64,000 nucleotides of DNA from Thermoproteota archaeon (GCA_027492035.1 JAOZFT010000004.1:602449-666448); one strand, 5' to 3'; shown: positions 53,207 to 61,649, numbered from the stretch's first letter. Translations and numbers: made by a program. Notes: generated from the letters alone by a model not told the origin.

Positions 53207-53878
53207 TTGTTTGAAGCTGTAGCTTTCGATTTAGATGGTACATTAACTAAAGAACCGTCAAGTTGGGTTAAACTTCATAAAACATTTAAGTCAGACCCTG
53301 AAGTCATAACTAGAAACATGAAACTTTATGAGGAATCAAGAATTTCATGTCAAGAATGGATGAAAATGGATATTTTGGCTTGGAAACAGAAACTTAGCCG
53401 TTTGCCTACAAAAAAGGAAATTGAAAAAATCCTGCTGAACTATGAACTTCAAGAAAAAACTGAAGAAGCTATTCAGAAACTTAAAGAAGAAAACTTTTTT
53501 CTATGCATTATTTCAAGTGGTTTAAAAATTATAGTTGAGGACATAGCTTCAAAACTTGGTTTCGACAGGTATTTAGCCAACGAATTATTTTTTGATGAGG
53601 AAGGAAACCTGAAATGTGAAGGGAAATGTGTTGTCGACCCTAAAAGGAAGGGAGAAATTTTAGAGGCAGTAGCTGAGGAAGAAGGTTTTCCCCTAAAAAA
53701 TTTTGTAGCGGTGGGGGATAGTAAATATGATGCTTTAATGTTTGAGAAAGCAGGTTTAGGAATAGCTTATAAACCAATTGATGAAATAGTTAAGGAGAAA
53801 GCTGATTTAGTTATTGAGGGAACCCTACTGGAAGTAGCAGAAAAGATAATATCACTAAACAAACAAAGTAACCAGTAA
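53207..53878 (+). CDS. HAD-superfamily phosphatase, SerB-like
   Basis: The 223-residue protein has the HAD motifs: FDLDGTLTKEPSSW at the N-terminus (nucleophile and acid/base aspartates), IISSGLKIIVEDIA in motif II, and VAVGDSKYDALMFEKAG in motif IV. A helical cap lies between motifs I and II. This is the phosphoserine phosphatase-like branch. It would hydrolyse a small phosphate ester such as phosphoserine. TTG start. It follows the small operon by 40 bases and may belong to it. Confidence 0.88.
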   Translation: MFEAVAFDLDGTLTKEPSSWVKLHKTFKSDPEVITRNMKLYEESRISCQEWMKMDILAWKQKLSRLPTKKEIEKILLNYELQEKTEEAIQKLKEENFFLCIISSGLKIIVEDIASKLGFDRYLANELFFDEEGNLKCEGKCVVDPKRKGEILEAVAEEEGFPLKNFVAVGDSKYDALMFEKAGLGIAYKPIDEIVKEKADLVIEGTLLEVAEKIISLNKQSNQ

Positions 53879-53905
53879 CTTATCCCTTTGAAAAGGTGAA
53901 TCTTT

Positions 53906-55414
53906 TTGAATGGTGACTTAAAAAAATTCTTTAACCCTAGATCAGTAGCTGTAATCGGGGCTTCAAGGTCGAAAGGATCACCTGGTTACACTATACTGGA
54001 AAACTTGCTTTTTAACAAAAGAAAAGGAGTTTTCAAAGGAGAAATATATCCAGTAAACCCTAAAGCACAAGAAATACAAGGTGTAAAATGTTACTCCTCT
54101 GTTTTAGATATCCCTTCAAAAATAGATTTAGCTGTAATCTCTACACCGGCCAAAATTATTCCCAAATTGATTGGCGAATGTGGAACCAAAAAAATAAAGC
54201 ATGTGATTGTTGTCAGCGGCGGCTTCAATGAAGTAGGGAATCAAGAATTAACCGACAAACTTAAGGAATCAATTGAGAGGAACAAGGTGCGTTTGATAGG
54301 GCCCAACTGTTTAGGGGTAATCAACTTACATAAAGGACTAGATACATCCTTCATACCTGTTTTCAAAAAGACTTTGAAAGGTGAAAAAGTAACTTCTGCA
54401 CCTAGGCCAAAAAAGGGATATATGACTCTGCTTTCCCAAAGTGGAGCTTTTGGAACAGCTGCCCTAGATTATCTATACTCGGAAAAAATAGGAATAAATG
54501 TCTTTGTTAGTTACGGGAACAAATTAGATGTTGACGAACCAACTCTTCTAAACTACTTCCTTGAAGACGAAGATACACACGTTATTTTAATGTATGTTGA
54601 AAGCTTAGAGAGGGGGAGAGATTTCGTTGAAACAGCGAAGAAAGTCACTTTAACCAAACCAGTAGTTGTTTTAAAAGCTGGTAAGTCACCCGGTGGATCG
54701 AAAGCGGCTTCATCCCACACAGGAGCACTTGCAGGTATGCCTGAAATCTACGCTGCAGTTTTCAAACAAACAGGTGTAATTTCTGCAACAGGAATGGAGG
54801 ATTTATTTGACAAGGGTAAAGCACTTCTTTACCAGCCTCCAGCTGAAAAAGACTCTGTAGCTATTTTAACCAATGCAGGAGGCCCTGGCGTACTTGCTGC
54901 AGATGCTGTTGAGCTACAAAACCTAAAACTTACAGTGTTCGCAGAAGAAACAATGAATAAACTTTATTCCCTTGTAGGGGAAGGAGTAATTGTTCCTTAT
55001 GCTTCATTACATAACCCTGTTGATTTGTCAGGTTCCGCTACAATTGAATCCTATATAGAGGCAATGAAGGTTTTGCTTGAAGCTGAGGAAGTAGGGGCAA
55101 TAATTCTTTTCCCTCTGCATCATCCTCCCTCCATAGAACAACCTGAAACACTTGCCCTGGAACTTTCTGAGTTAATCAACAAATACAGAAAAACAGTTGT
55201 AGCCTGTAAAATAGGTGGAAGCCGAATGAGTGCAATAGTGGAAGAACTCTTGGAGAAAAGGGAAATACCTGTGTATCCCTCACCTGAAAGAGGAGTTAAA
55301 TCTTTAAAAGGCTTAGTATTTTATGGTGAATGGTTAAGGAAACATAATTTACTGAGTACCTACTTGAAAAAGTTCTGGAAGTTGAAAGAGGAAAGACAGA
55401 AAGTTGATGGGTGA
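53906..55414 (+). CDS. ADP-forming acetyl-CoA synthetase (acyl-CoA ligase), alpha subunit
   Basis: The 502-residue protein has the CoA-binding domain (FFNPRSVAVIGASRSKGSPG, EIYPVNPKAQEIQGVKCY), the succinyl-CoA ligase-like domain (LIGPNCLGVIN, LLSQSGAFGTAALDYL) and the phosphohistidine loop SSHTGALAG near residue 270. It converts acyl-CoA, ADP and phosphate to acid, CoA and ATP, a main energy step in peptide and pyruvate fermentation in archaea. The ATP-grasp beta subunit is not next to it and must be elsewhere. TTG start with AGGTGAA upstream. Confidence 0.92.
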   Translation: MNGDLKKFFNPRSVAVIGASRSKGSPGYTILENLLFNKRKGVFKGEIYPVNPKAQEIQGVKCYSSVLDIPSKIDLAVISTPAKIIPKLIGECGTKKIKHVIVVSGGFNEVGNQELTDKLKESIERNKVRLIGPNCLGVINLHKGLDTSFIPVFKKTLKGEKVTSAPRPKKGYMTLLSQSGAFGTAALDYLYSEKIGINVFVSYGNKLDVDEPTLLNYFLEDEDTHVILMYVESLERGRDFVETAKKVTLTKPVVVLKAGKSPGGSKAASSHTGALAGMPEIYAAVFKQTGVISATGMEDLFDKGKALLYQPPAEKDSVAILTNAGGPGVLAADAVELQNLKLTVFAEETMNKLYSLVGEGVIVPYASLHNPVDLSGSATIESYIEAMKVLLEAEEVGAIILFPLHHPPSIEQPETLALELSELINKYRKTVVACKIGGSRMSAIVEELLEKREIPVYPSPERGVKSLKGLVFYGEWLRKHNLLSTYLKKFWKLKEERQKVDG

Positions 55415-55550
55415 ACATTCCTATTAATACCTTTCTCCTCATCTACTCTCTTCAATAAGTAAAGTTAAACAGGTTTGGAAAGAATAGATTTAAAATATGT
55501 GTTTCTTCCTCCTTAGACTTAAACCATTAAAGAAGAAGTTGGTGGTTACT

Positions 55551-56762
55551 TTGCAAACTAAACAAATCAGTTTTAATGTGGCTGAGCGTGTCTCTAAATT
55601 AACATATGCAATTAGGGAATTTGTCCCTCTTGCTAAAAAACTTGAGAGGGAAGGGAGAAAAATTATTTACTTAAACATTGGAGACCCTTTAAAATATGAT
55701 TTCCAAGTCCCTAAACGCTTGATTAATGCTTTAACGAAGGCTTCAGAAGAAGGATACAACTACTACAGTTTATCTGAAGGGATACCTGAACTTAGGGAAG
55801 CTATCGCTGAAAAAGAAAAGGGAGTGAATGGAGTTGATATAGAAGCTGAAGACGTAATAATTACTCACGGTGTCTCAGAAGCCATAAATTTTGTAATAGC
55901 TTCCCTTATTCAGAAAGGAAATGAAGCGTTAATCCCAAACCCAACATACCCTCTCTACATGAACTACGTTGAATACTACGACGGTAAACCAGTCTATTAC
56001 GACTGCAAAGAAGAAAAGGGTTGGCAACCTGACCTTGACGACTTAAAAAAGAAAATAAGTGAAAAGACAAAATTTATTTTAATTATAAACCCAAACAACC
56101 CAACAGGAGCCCTATATGACGAAAAAACAATTAAAGAAGTGTTAGAAATAGCTGCCGAAAACAATTTACCAGTTATATCAGACGAAATTTATGACAGATT
56201 AGTCTTAGACGGTAAATTCAAAAGCACAGCCTCTTTAACAAACGAAGTGCCAGTCATAGGCTTAAACGGTTTCTCAAAAACCTTCCTAATGACCGGTTGG
56301 AGACTGGGGTATATTTACGTAAGAGATCCTCAAAACACGATTAAGGAAGAATTAATGAAAGCCTTTGTTTCCTTAAGCAGAAACCGGTTATGTGCCTCTA
56401 CCCCCATCCAGAAAGCAGCTGTAGCAGGTTTGAAAGGTCCTCAAAACCACATTAAAGAAATGGTTAATAAACTTAAGGAAAGAAGAAACTATGTTTACGA
56501 GAGAATAAACGAAATAGAGGGATTGTCTTCAACAGAACCTAAAGCAGCATTCTACATTTTCCCGAAAATAGATAAAATAAAGAAATGGGGAAGTGACAAG
56601 GAATTTGTGAAACAATTACTGCTGGAAAAGAATGTTTTAGTTGTTCATGGTTCAGGTTTCGGAAGTAAAGGAAATAACCATTTCAGGGCTGTTTTTCTTC
56701 CACCGATCGAGATACTAAAGGAGGGGTTAGATAAAATAGAGGAATTCCTCAAATCACCCTGA
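55551..56762 (+). CDS. class I aminotransferase, alanine aminotransferase-like
   Basis: The protein (about 403 residues) has the fold-type I features: YLNIGDPLKYDFQ, NYYSLSEGIPELREAIA, THGVSEAINFVI, NPNNPTGALYDE, VISDEIYDRLVLDG and NGFSKTFLMTGWRLGY with the PLP lysine, and FRAVFLPP near the C-terminus. It resembles archaeal alanine aminotransferases. With the acyl-CoA synthetase upstream it could link amino acid breakdown to ATP formation. The TTG with GGTGGT four bases upstream is chosen; an ATG at 55497 would add 18 unrelated residues. Confidence 0.9.
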   Translation: MQTKQISFNVAERVSKLTYAIREFVPLAKKLEREGRKIIYLNIGDPLKYDFQVPKRLINALTKASEEGYNYYSLSEGIPELREAIAEKEKGVNGVDIEAEDVIITHGVSEAINFVIASLIQKGNEALIPNPTYPLYMNYVEYYDGKPVYYDCKEEKGWQPDLDDLKKKISEKTKFILIINPNNPTGALYDEKTIKEVLEIAAENNLPVISDEIYDRLVLDGKFKSTASLTNEVPVIGLNGFSKTFLMTGWRLGYIYVRDPQNTIKEELMKAFVSLSRNRLCASTPIQKAAVAGLKGPQNHIKEMVNKLKERRNYVYERINEIEGLSSTEPKAAFYIFPKIDKIKKWGSDKEFVKQLLLEKNVLVVHGSGFGSKGNNHFRAVFLPPIEILKEGLDKIEEFLKSP

Positions 56763-56814
56763 AACCTTTAAATTTTTCTCCAAATTCCTTTTTCAGTCTG
56801 AAAATAGCATTTAA

Positions 56815-56838
56815 AAGGGACAAATTACTTTGTCCCTT
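56815..56838 (+). terminator. 10-bp perfect hairpin after aminotransferase gene
   Basis: AAGGGACAAA and TTTGTCCCTT form a perfect 10-bp stem with a TTAC loop, followed by a pyrimidine-rich CCTCCTCTCTTTT. It lies about 50 bases after the stop. It looks like an intrinsic terminator or a 3' stabilising stem. Confidence 0.6.
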
Positions 56839-56882
56839 CCTCCTCTCTTTTAAAGTGTTTTCCCTTCCTATTATCTCTAAAA

Positions 56883-56900
56883 ACCTAAAAGCTTTTAGGT
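56883..56900. promoter_or_regulatory. 18-bp perfect palindrome upstream of homocysteine operon
   Basis: ACCTAAAAGCTTTTAGGT is a perfect dyad about 160 bases before the predicted TATA box. It could bind a regulator, or form a hairpin at the end of the preceding transcript. Confidence 0.4.
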
Positions 56901-57057
56901 GGGAATATTAATAGAGCCCAATTACTGAAGAAATAACTTCTTTTTCTTAAAATCTTTTACTTTTATACGTAATCCCTAAAGTAGGGGAGTGATTTTCCTC
57001 TCTGTTGTAGGGGGCAACGTCTCCTTCTATTCCTTTAAGAATCTTTCTTTCAAAAAA

Positions 57058-57067
57058 TTATTTATAA
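57058..57067 (+). promoter_or_regulatory. TATA box of homocysteine operon
   Basis: TTATTTATAA preceded by CAAAAAA lies about 70 bases before the start codon. Predicted transcription start is near 57090. Confidence 0.4.
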
Positions 57068-57129
57068 TCAGAATCCGCTTCTCATTCCCACAGCAACTCT
57101 GAAAGTATCAGCGGAAGAGAGGGGAGGGA

Positions 57130-58263
57130 ATGTTTAAAAAAAACAGGAAAGTGGACGAAATAAATAAAAAAATCAAAAATGGAGATGTTTACGTTTTAAC
57201 AGTTGAGGAAATGAAAAAATTGATAGATGAAAGCGGTGAAGAAGTGGCTTTTAAAGAAATAGACGTTGTCACCACCGCCACCTTCGGCCCGATGTGCTCT
57301 TCAGGTGCTTTCCTAAATTTCGGTCATTCAGATCCACCGATTAAACTGGCTAAAGCATGGCTTAACGACGTTGAAGTTTACACAGGAAACGCTGCTGTAG
57401 ATTGTTATCTAGGAGCAACTAAGCCAAGTGTAAAGCAAGGAATAAAATATGGCGGTGGACATGTAATAGAGGAACTGGTTTCAGGTAAAGAAATAGAATT
57501 AAAAGCTATAGGGCAAGGAACAGACTGTTACCCCAGAAAAACTTTAACTTATCACTTCACCATCCACGACTTGAATCAAGCATTCCTGGTTAACCCAAGG
57601 AACAGTTACCAAAAATATTTAGCGGCCACTAATAGCAGCGACAAAACCATTTACACTTACTTGGGCCCCCTGCTCCCAAATTTTGGAAACGTTAATTACG
57701 CAGGCTGCGGTTGCATAAACCCCTTAATTAACGACCCAAACTATGAAACAATAGGTTTAGGAACCAGAATATTCTTGGGAGGAGGAACAGGATACGTTAT
57801 AGGTGAAGGAACACAGCATAATCCGAAACAGCAGCAAGGAACGTTGTTCGTCAAAGGGAACTTGAAAAAAATGGCTCCAGAGTATTTGAAAGGAGTAAGT
57901 TTTTATAGATACGCTCCTTCATTAGCTGTAGGTATAGGAATACCTATCCCAATCCTCCATAAAGGTATTGTTAAAAATCTTGCTATAAAGGATGAAGAAA
58001 TCTGGATTAACCTAGTTGATTACAGCGTCCCAAGCAGAGTTAGGCCTATCCTAAAAAAAGTTAATTATAAAGAACTAAAGAAGGGAGTAATTGAAGTAAA
58101 AGGGGAAAAAGTAAGGACAGGGTCTACATCAAGCTTGTTTAAGGCAAGAAAAATAATGGTCACCCTAAAGAAATGGGTAGAAGAAGGATTATTTACTTTA
58201 ACAAAACCAGTAAACCCCTTGCCAAAGGAAACAAAATATGCTGCCATGAAAAGAAGGGTGTGA
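57130..58263 (+). CDS. DUF39 protein, L-aspartate semialdehyde sulfurtransferase-like (homocysteine synthesis)
   Basis: The 377-residue protein matches the DUF39/COG1900 family: FKEIDVVTTATFGPMCSSGA near residue 40, NFGHSDPPIK, NAAVDCYLGATKPS, GQGTDCYPRK, NYAGCGCINPLINDP and LGTRIFLGGGTGYVIGEGTQ. In Methanosarcina the homologue MA1821 turns aspartate semialdehyde and sulfide-derived sulfur into homocysteine with a ferredoxin partner. The conserved cysteines probably carry the persulfide. The start is ATG after GAGGGGAGGG. It is first in a three-gene operon, with the ferredoxin and UPF0280 genes following by 2 bases and an overlap. Confidence 0.9.
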   Translation: MFKKNRKVDEINKKIKNGDVYVLTVEEMKKLIDESGEEVAFKEIDVVTTATFGPMCSSGAFLNFGHSDPPIKLAKAWLNDVEVYTGNAAVDCYLGATKPSVKQGIKYGGGHVIEELVSGKEIELKAIGQGTDCYPRKTLTYHFTIHDLNQAFLVNPRNSYQKYLAATNSSDKTIYTYLGPLLPNFGNVNYAGCGCINPLINDPNYETIGLGTRIFLGGGTGYVIGEGTQHNPKQQQGTLFVKGNLKKMAPEYLKGVSFYRYAPSLAVGIGIPIPILHKGIVKNLAIKDEEIWINLVDYSVPSRVRPILKKVNYKELKKGVIEVKGEKVRTGSTSSLFKARKIMVTLKKWVEEGLFTLTKPVNPLPKETKYAAMKRRV

Positions 58264-58265
58264 AA

Positions 58266-58445
58266 ATGAAAAGCTGGAACCCGCGGAAATGTTTACATTG
58301 TGGCTTATGTGTTCCTCTTTGCCAAAACAACGCCTTCCAAAGAAAGGAAGACTCAACCATAAAATTCTTTTCTTTAAGGTGCATAGATTGCGATAACTGC
58401 TTAGTAACATTCACATGTCCAGCAGGGGCTTTCAATGATCATTGA
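58266..58445 (+). CDS. small 2[4Fe-4S] ferredoxin of homocysteine operon
   Basis: A 59-residue ferredoxin with CLHCGLCVPLCQ and CIDCDNCLVTFTCP. The MA1822 partner of the DUF39 enzyme is a ferredoxin with an N-terminal NIL domain; here only the ferredoxin part is present. The second motif has one residue more than usual before its last cysteine (CLVTFTCP). It starts at ATG two bases after the DUF39 stop; a longer frame upstream overlaps DUF39 in another phase and is not coding. It would supply electrons for homocysteine formation. Confidence 0.85.
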   Translation: MKSWNPRKCLHCGLCVPLCQNNAFQRKEDSTIKFFSLRCIDCDNCLVTFTCPAGAFNDH

Positions 58446-59184
58446 TTCTGTGAAAATTAAACCTGAGAAAAGGTTTTTTTCATGTTTAGAAATAAAAGAA
58501 ACAAGATGTTTGTTGATTTCAGATAAGGAAAAGGCTTTAAAAAAAGCTGCGGGGAGCATTAAAAAAACAAGGAAAGAAATAGAAGAATATACCAAATTGA
58601 ATCCCTTATTTCTACACTCATTAACCCCCCTAAGCCTATCTCTGGATGAAATAAAAACTTTACCCAAAATAATTGGGTATATGGTTTCAGAATCAAGAAA
58701 GGCAAATGTAGGACCTATGGCTTCAGTAGCCGGTGCAATAGCAGACTTTGCAGTTAATGCTATGCTGAAGGAAGAAGCTAAACTTGCCCTGGTTGAAAAC
58801 GGGGGTGAGGTTTCAATATACACTGAAAGACCTGTAAACATACTTTTAGGTGTTGGGAATCATTTGCTGTCGAAAAAAATAGTTTTTCAGGTGGATAAAG
58901 GAAAACTGGGAATAGCCACCTCCTCTGGAGTGTACGGTCATGCATTAAGTTTCGGAGAAGCAGAGGCCGTAACTATCTTTGCCAAAAACTCTTGTTTAGC
59001 AGATGCTGCAGCTACAGCTGCAGCAAACAAAGTTTCGGGTTTAAATGTGCATAAAGCAATAATTAGAGGTATTACTACTGCCAAAAAAATAAAAGGGGTG
59101 CAAGGCTGCATAATAATTTACAGAAACAAGGTAGGCCTATGGGGAAACCTACCAAAAATATTGAAAGCTGTAGGATTCTCCTAA
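58435..59184 (+). CDS. UPF0280/COG2122 family protein (ApbE-like fold)
   Basis: The 249-residue protein fits the UPF0280 family (MJ1526/MA1715 type): YMVSESRKANVGPMASVAGA near residue 80, LVENGGEVSIYTERPVNILL, IATSSGVYGHALSFGEAEAV and CLADAAATAAANKV. This family is related to flavin transferases of the ApbE type and has been linked to homocysteine and persulfide metabolism in methanogens. Its ATG overlaps the end of the ferredoxin gene by 11 bases, so it belongs to the operon. Exact activity is not settled. Confidence 0.88.
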   Translation: MIIDSVKIKPEKRFFSCLEIKETRCLLISDKEKALKKAAGSIKKTRKEIEEYTKLNPLFLHSLTPLSLSLDEIKTLPKIIGYMVSESRKANVGPMASVAGAIADFAVNAMLKEEAKLALVENGGEVSIYTERPVNILLGVGNHLLSKKIVFQVDKGKLGIATSSGVYGHALSFGEAEAVTIFAKNSCLADAAATAAANKVSGLNVHKAIIRGITTAKKIKGVQGCIIIYRNKVGLWGNLPKILKAVGFS

Positions 59185-59223
59185 ACTAGCTAAGCAGTAC
59201 ATTAAGAAAAACAGGGAAAAATA

Positions 59224-59291
59224 TGAAATAACGATTTTACAAAATGTCCATGGGAATTGTTTCATGTTTTCCGTTTTGTAAAGTTATTTCA
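59224..59291. terminator. large bulged hairpin between convergent genes
   Basis: TGAAATAAC-GAT-TTTACAAAA pairs with TTTTGTAAA-GTTATTTCA: 18 base pairs with a single three-base bulge and a 29-base loop. The right arm overlaps the 3' end of the QueG-like gene. It may act as a terminator for both strands or protect the 3' end of one message. Confidence 0.55.
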
Positions 59292-60045
59292 CGGGGTTGG
59301 TGAATGAACAGGGAACACCGCAAGCGCATTTTCCACATACGTCAGCGAACCCCACTTCAGAATGAAAATCAGCATTTAACAAACAAACCCTGTAACATTT
59401 ATGCCGGTCATATAAATCTTCCTTTAATGCTCCAAATGTGCACTTTTTTACGCATTCCATACAGCTTCCGTTGTGCATGTACAAACAAAACTCTTTATTT
59501 GGTCTCTTCGTGGGTTCAATTTTGGCACTGGTTATTAAACTACCTAATCTTCCACAACATCCCTTCTCCGTTATTAACATCCTGTGAAAGCCTAACCTGC
59601 CTAACCCCGCAATAAAGGCAACATGTTTATGGGACCAATCACTAATCAATTTCTCAGTGTTAAAATTATGAGTTGGGGGAAGGACCCGGGATTCAAAACC
59701 TATCTTGCTTAGTTCCTGCGCTAAAAAATTGTTAAGGTCCATAATCAATCGGTTCGTTTCAATGTAAGCAATAGCCCACTCCTTTGAACAGTATTTGCCT
59801 CCTACGTTACTCATGACTGTTTCTTCTTGGAAGGGGAGGAAGTAGGAAATAACCGTTTCAGCCTTTCTTAGAAATTCAGTGGGTAACTTATGGGTTTTGC
59901 TTACTGCCTCCTTTAATTTCAGAAATAAAGGGTCATGAGCATCTGCGAATGCGACGAGAGGGGATTCCCAGTCAGTAAAAGTATCCTTTTCAGATTTGTA
60001 TTCTTTAACAAATTCATTGATTAAGCCGATAATTCTTTCTTTCAT
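59284..60045 (-). CDS. QueG-like Fe-S oxidoreductase (COG1600)
   Basis: The protein (about 253 residues) resembles the N-terminal part and ferredoxin region of epoxyqueuosine reductase relatives: PLVAFADAHDP, AETVISYFLPFQEE, AIAYIETNRLIMDL, FIAGLGRLGFHRMLITEKGC and SAKIEPTKRPNKE. A cysteine-rich end has GSCMECVKKCTFGAL and DVCGKCACGVPC. The cysteine spacing differs from QueG (CxxCxxxC), and the usual C-terminal HEAT domain is absent, so a different reductive role is likely. An ATG with GGAG upstream is chosen over a GTG five codons earlier. Confidence 0.82.
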   Translation of the reverse strand: MKERIIGLINEFVKEYKSEKDTFTDWESPLVAFADAHDPLFLKLKEAVSKTHKLPTEFLRKAETVISYFLPFQEETVMSNVGGKYCSKEWAIAYIETNRLIMDLNNFLAQELSKIGFESRVLPPTHNFNTEKLISDWSHKHVAFIAGLGRLGFHRMLITEKGCCGRLGSLITSAKIEPTKRPNKEFCLYMHNGSCMECVKKCTFGALKEDLYDRHKCYRVCLLNADFHSEVGFADVCGKCACGVPCSFTNPVK

Positions 60046-60060
60046 GAGTAGACTCCGCAC

Positions 60061-60494
60061 TTGCAGGAATTTTATAAACCTTACACTTCTTTATCCTCTA
60101 TTAAAATCTACCTTTAAAACAAAAGTAAAAAGTTGTGAAGTATCATGTAAAGTTAGCTTTCTACCAAGTTTTATAGAGGAGAGAAACTAAAAAAAAGTAC
60201 GTTAAAAGAAGATTTTTCTGTGAAAAATTAATGGAGTAATTTATGGGAAGGCGTCAAAGAAATAAAGGATAAATTGAAGGAATTGAAGTTGTCATTAAAA
60301 AATTAAAGAAGGTTTTTCCAAGTTAAAGCCCTACTAGAGGTAATATCAAGGAACTTTGAGAAGTTTCCCTTCTCTTTCTTTAAGGTATATACGTAACTTT
60401 TTTAAAGTGTTTAAGAAAACATCTCTTTGTCTCTCTTTAAAACAAAGTTTTGGGTTTCCTCAAGAGAACCCTCATTCCCAGGTGTTAACTCAAG
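60061..60494. other. divergent intergenic region
   Basis: Promoters for the QueG-like gene and the ABC operon should lie here. A plus-strand fragment near 60230-60303 reads WEGVKEIKDKLKELKLSLKN with no start and may be gene debris. No other feature is seen. Confidence 0.4.
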
Positions 60495-61649
60495 GTGTCT
60501 GCAAAAAAAATTAAGGGACATAGGCTGTTTCCTAAGCGAGGCTACCTCCTATTCTTCATGGGCACTATGTTAGGTTTCTTCCTTTTCTCAACTGTATCCT
60601 ACCTTTACCTACCGACTCAACAATCTACTTTTGCAGGCGTTCCGAAACAAATAGAGTTCGAATTCCTCTATACTAGCGAGAAACAAGGTTGGGTTGAGGA
60701 GGTGACACCTCAGTTCGAAAAATGGTTCAGTAATAAATTCAATATAAAAGTAAAAGTTAGATTGACAGTTATGGGGACGCATCAGACTATTAACGAAATT
60801 TTACATGGAGCGCAGCCAACAGCATGGAGTCCTGCTTCAAGTCTATGGATCCCTTACTTGAACAAAATGTGGAAGAAGCAGGGACATGGTTCCGATATAG
60901 CTACTAAATGGGTTCCATTAGTTGTTACCCCTACAGTTATTGCCTGTTGGGGTTCTTTTCAGAAAAAGTATAATGTCACAGGTTTTAAAAAACTTTTTCA
61001 GTTGGTAAACGAGGGAGTCAATTTCAAATATGGACACACTGACCCTCTCCTAAGTAACAGCGGCGTTACAGCTGTGATTCATGAATTTTCTTCAGCCTTA
61101 AACAAGACACCTGACAAAATTAAAGTTTCAGATTTAACCCTGAAGGCAATTATTGACGGCGTTAAGGCTCTTGAATCAAAATCTGTTTATTATGGTTCAA
61201 GCACAGGTTTTTTCGGTAAATGGGCTGCCGAAAGCGGGCCCTCCTCTATTAACGTGTTTGTTGTATATGAAAACGTAGTGTTGGAGAATTCTCTAAAAGC
61301 ATATAAAATGTACCATGATAAACTTGTTGCTGTGTATCCTGAGGAGGGGTTGATTCTTAATGATCACCCCTTTGTTATTTTGAATGCTTCATGGGTTAAT
61401 ATTTGGCAAAGATTTGCAGCTACCCAGTACTTGCTTTACTTGTTAAGCTATGATGTTCAAGAAAAGGCTCAGAAACACGGCTTCAGACCTGTAAACCCTA
61501 GTGTTCCGTTAAATAAAGAAATTTTTAATGAAAAAAATGGGGTACAGTATAGATTACCTTCAAAGGCGTTGAATCCTCCATCAGGTGAAGTCTTAGACTC
61601 CATTTTTACTGTTTGGGCGAAAGTGAGGAATCCTGGTGTGCAGGGTTGA
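60495..61649 (+). CDS. ABC transporter substrate-binding protein, oxyanion type
   Basis: The 384-residue protein has an N-terminal membrane anchor or signal segment (residues about 18-38, YLLFFMGTMLGFFLFSTVSY). A periplasmic-binding fold follows, with FEFLYTSEKQGWVEEVTPQF, a GAQPTAWSPASSLWIPYL ligand loop and KYGHTDPLLSNSGVTAV. The latter two are typical of the bacterial extracellular solute-binding group related to sulfate, molybdate and tungstate proteins. GTG start with AGGTG upstream. It heads an operon with a fused permease and an ATPase. The transported anion is not certain. Confidence 0.85.
   Translation: MSAKKIKGHRLFPKRGYLLFFMGTMLGFFLFSTVSYLYLPTQQSTFAGVPKQIEFEFLYTSEKQGWVEEVTPQFEKWFSNKFNIKVKVRLTVMGTHQTINEILHGAQPTAWSPASSLWIPYLNKMWKKQGHGSDIATKWVPLVVTPTVIACWGSFQKKYNVTGFKKLFQLVNEGVNFKYGHTDPLLSNSGVTAVIHEFSSALNKTPDKIKVSDLTLKAIIDGVKALESKSVYYGSSTGFFGKWAAESGPSSINVFVVYENVVLENSLKAYKMYHDKLVAVYPEEGLILNDHPFVILNASWVNIWQRFAATQYLLYLLSYDVQEKAQKHGFRPVNPSVPLNKEIFNEKNGVQYRLPSKALNPPSGEVLDSIFTVWAKVRNPGVQG

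Larger units (their letters stand above)
56763..57129. other. intergenic region with hairpin and palindrome upstream of homocysteine operon
   Basis: No gene. It contains a terminator-like hairpin (56815-56838), an 18-bp perfect palindrome (56883-56900) and a TATA box (57058-57067), each listed. Confidence 0.6.

Noticed and set aside
58173-58265. N-terminal extension of the ferredoxin frame
   Set aside because: It overlaps DUF39 in another phase. The ATG at 58266 directly follows the DUF39 stop and begins just before the first Fe-S motif.
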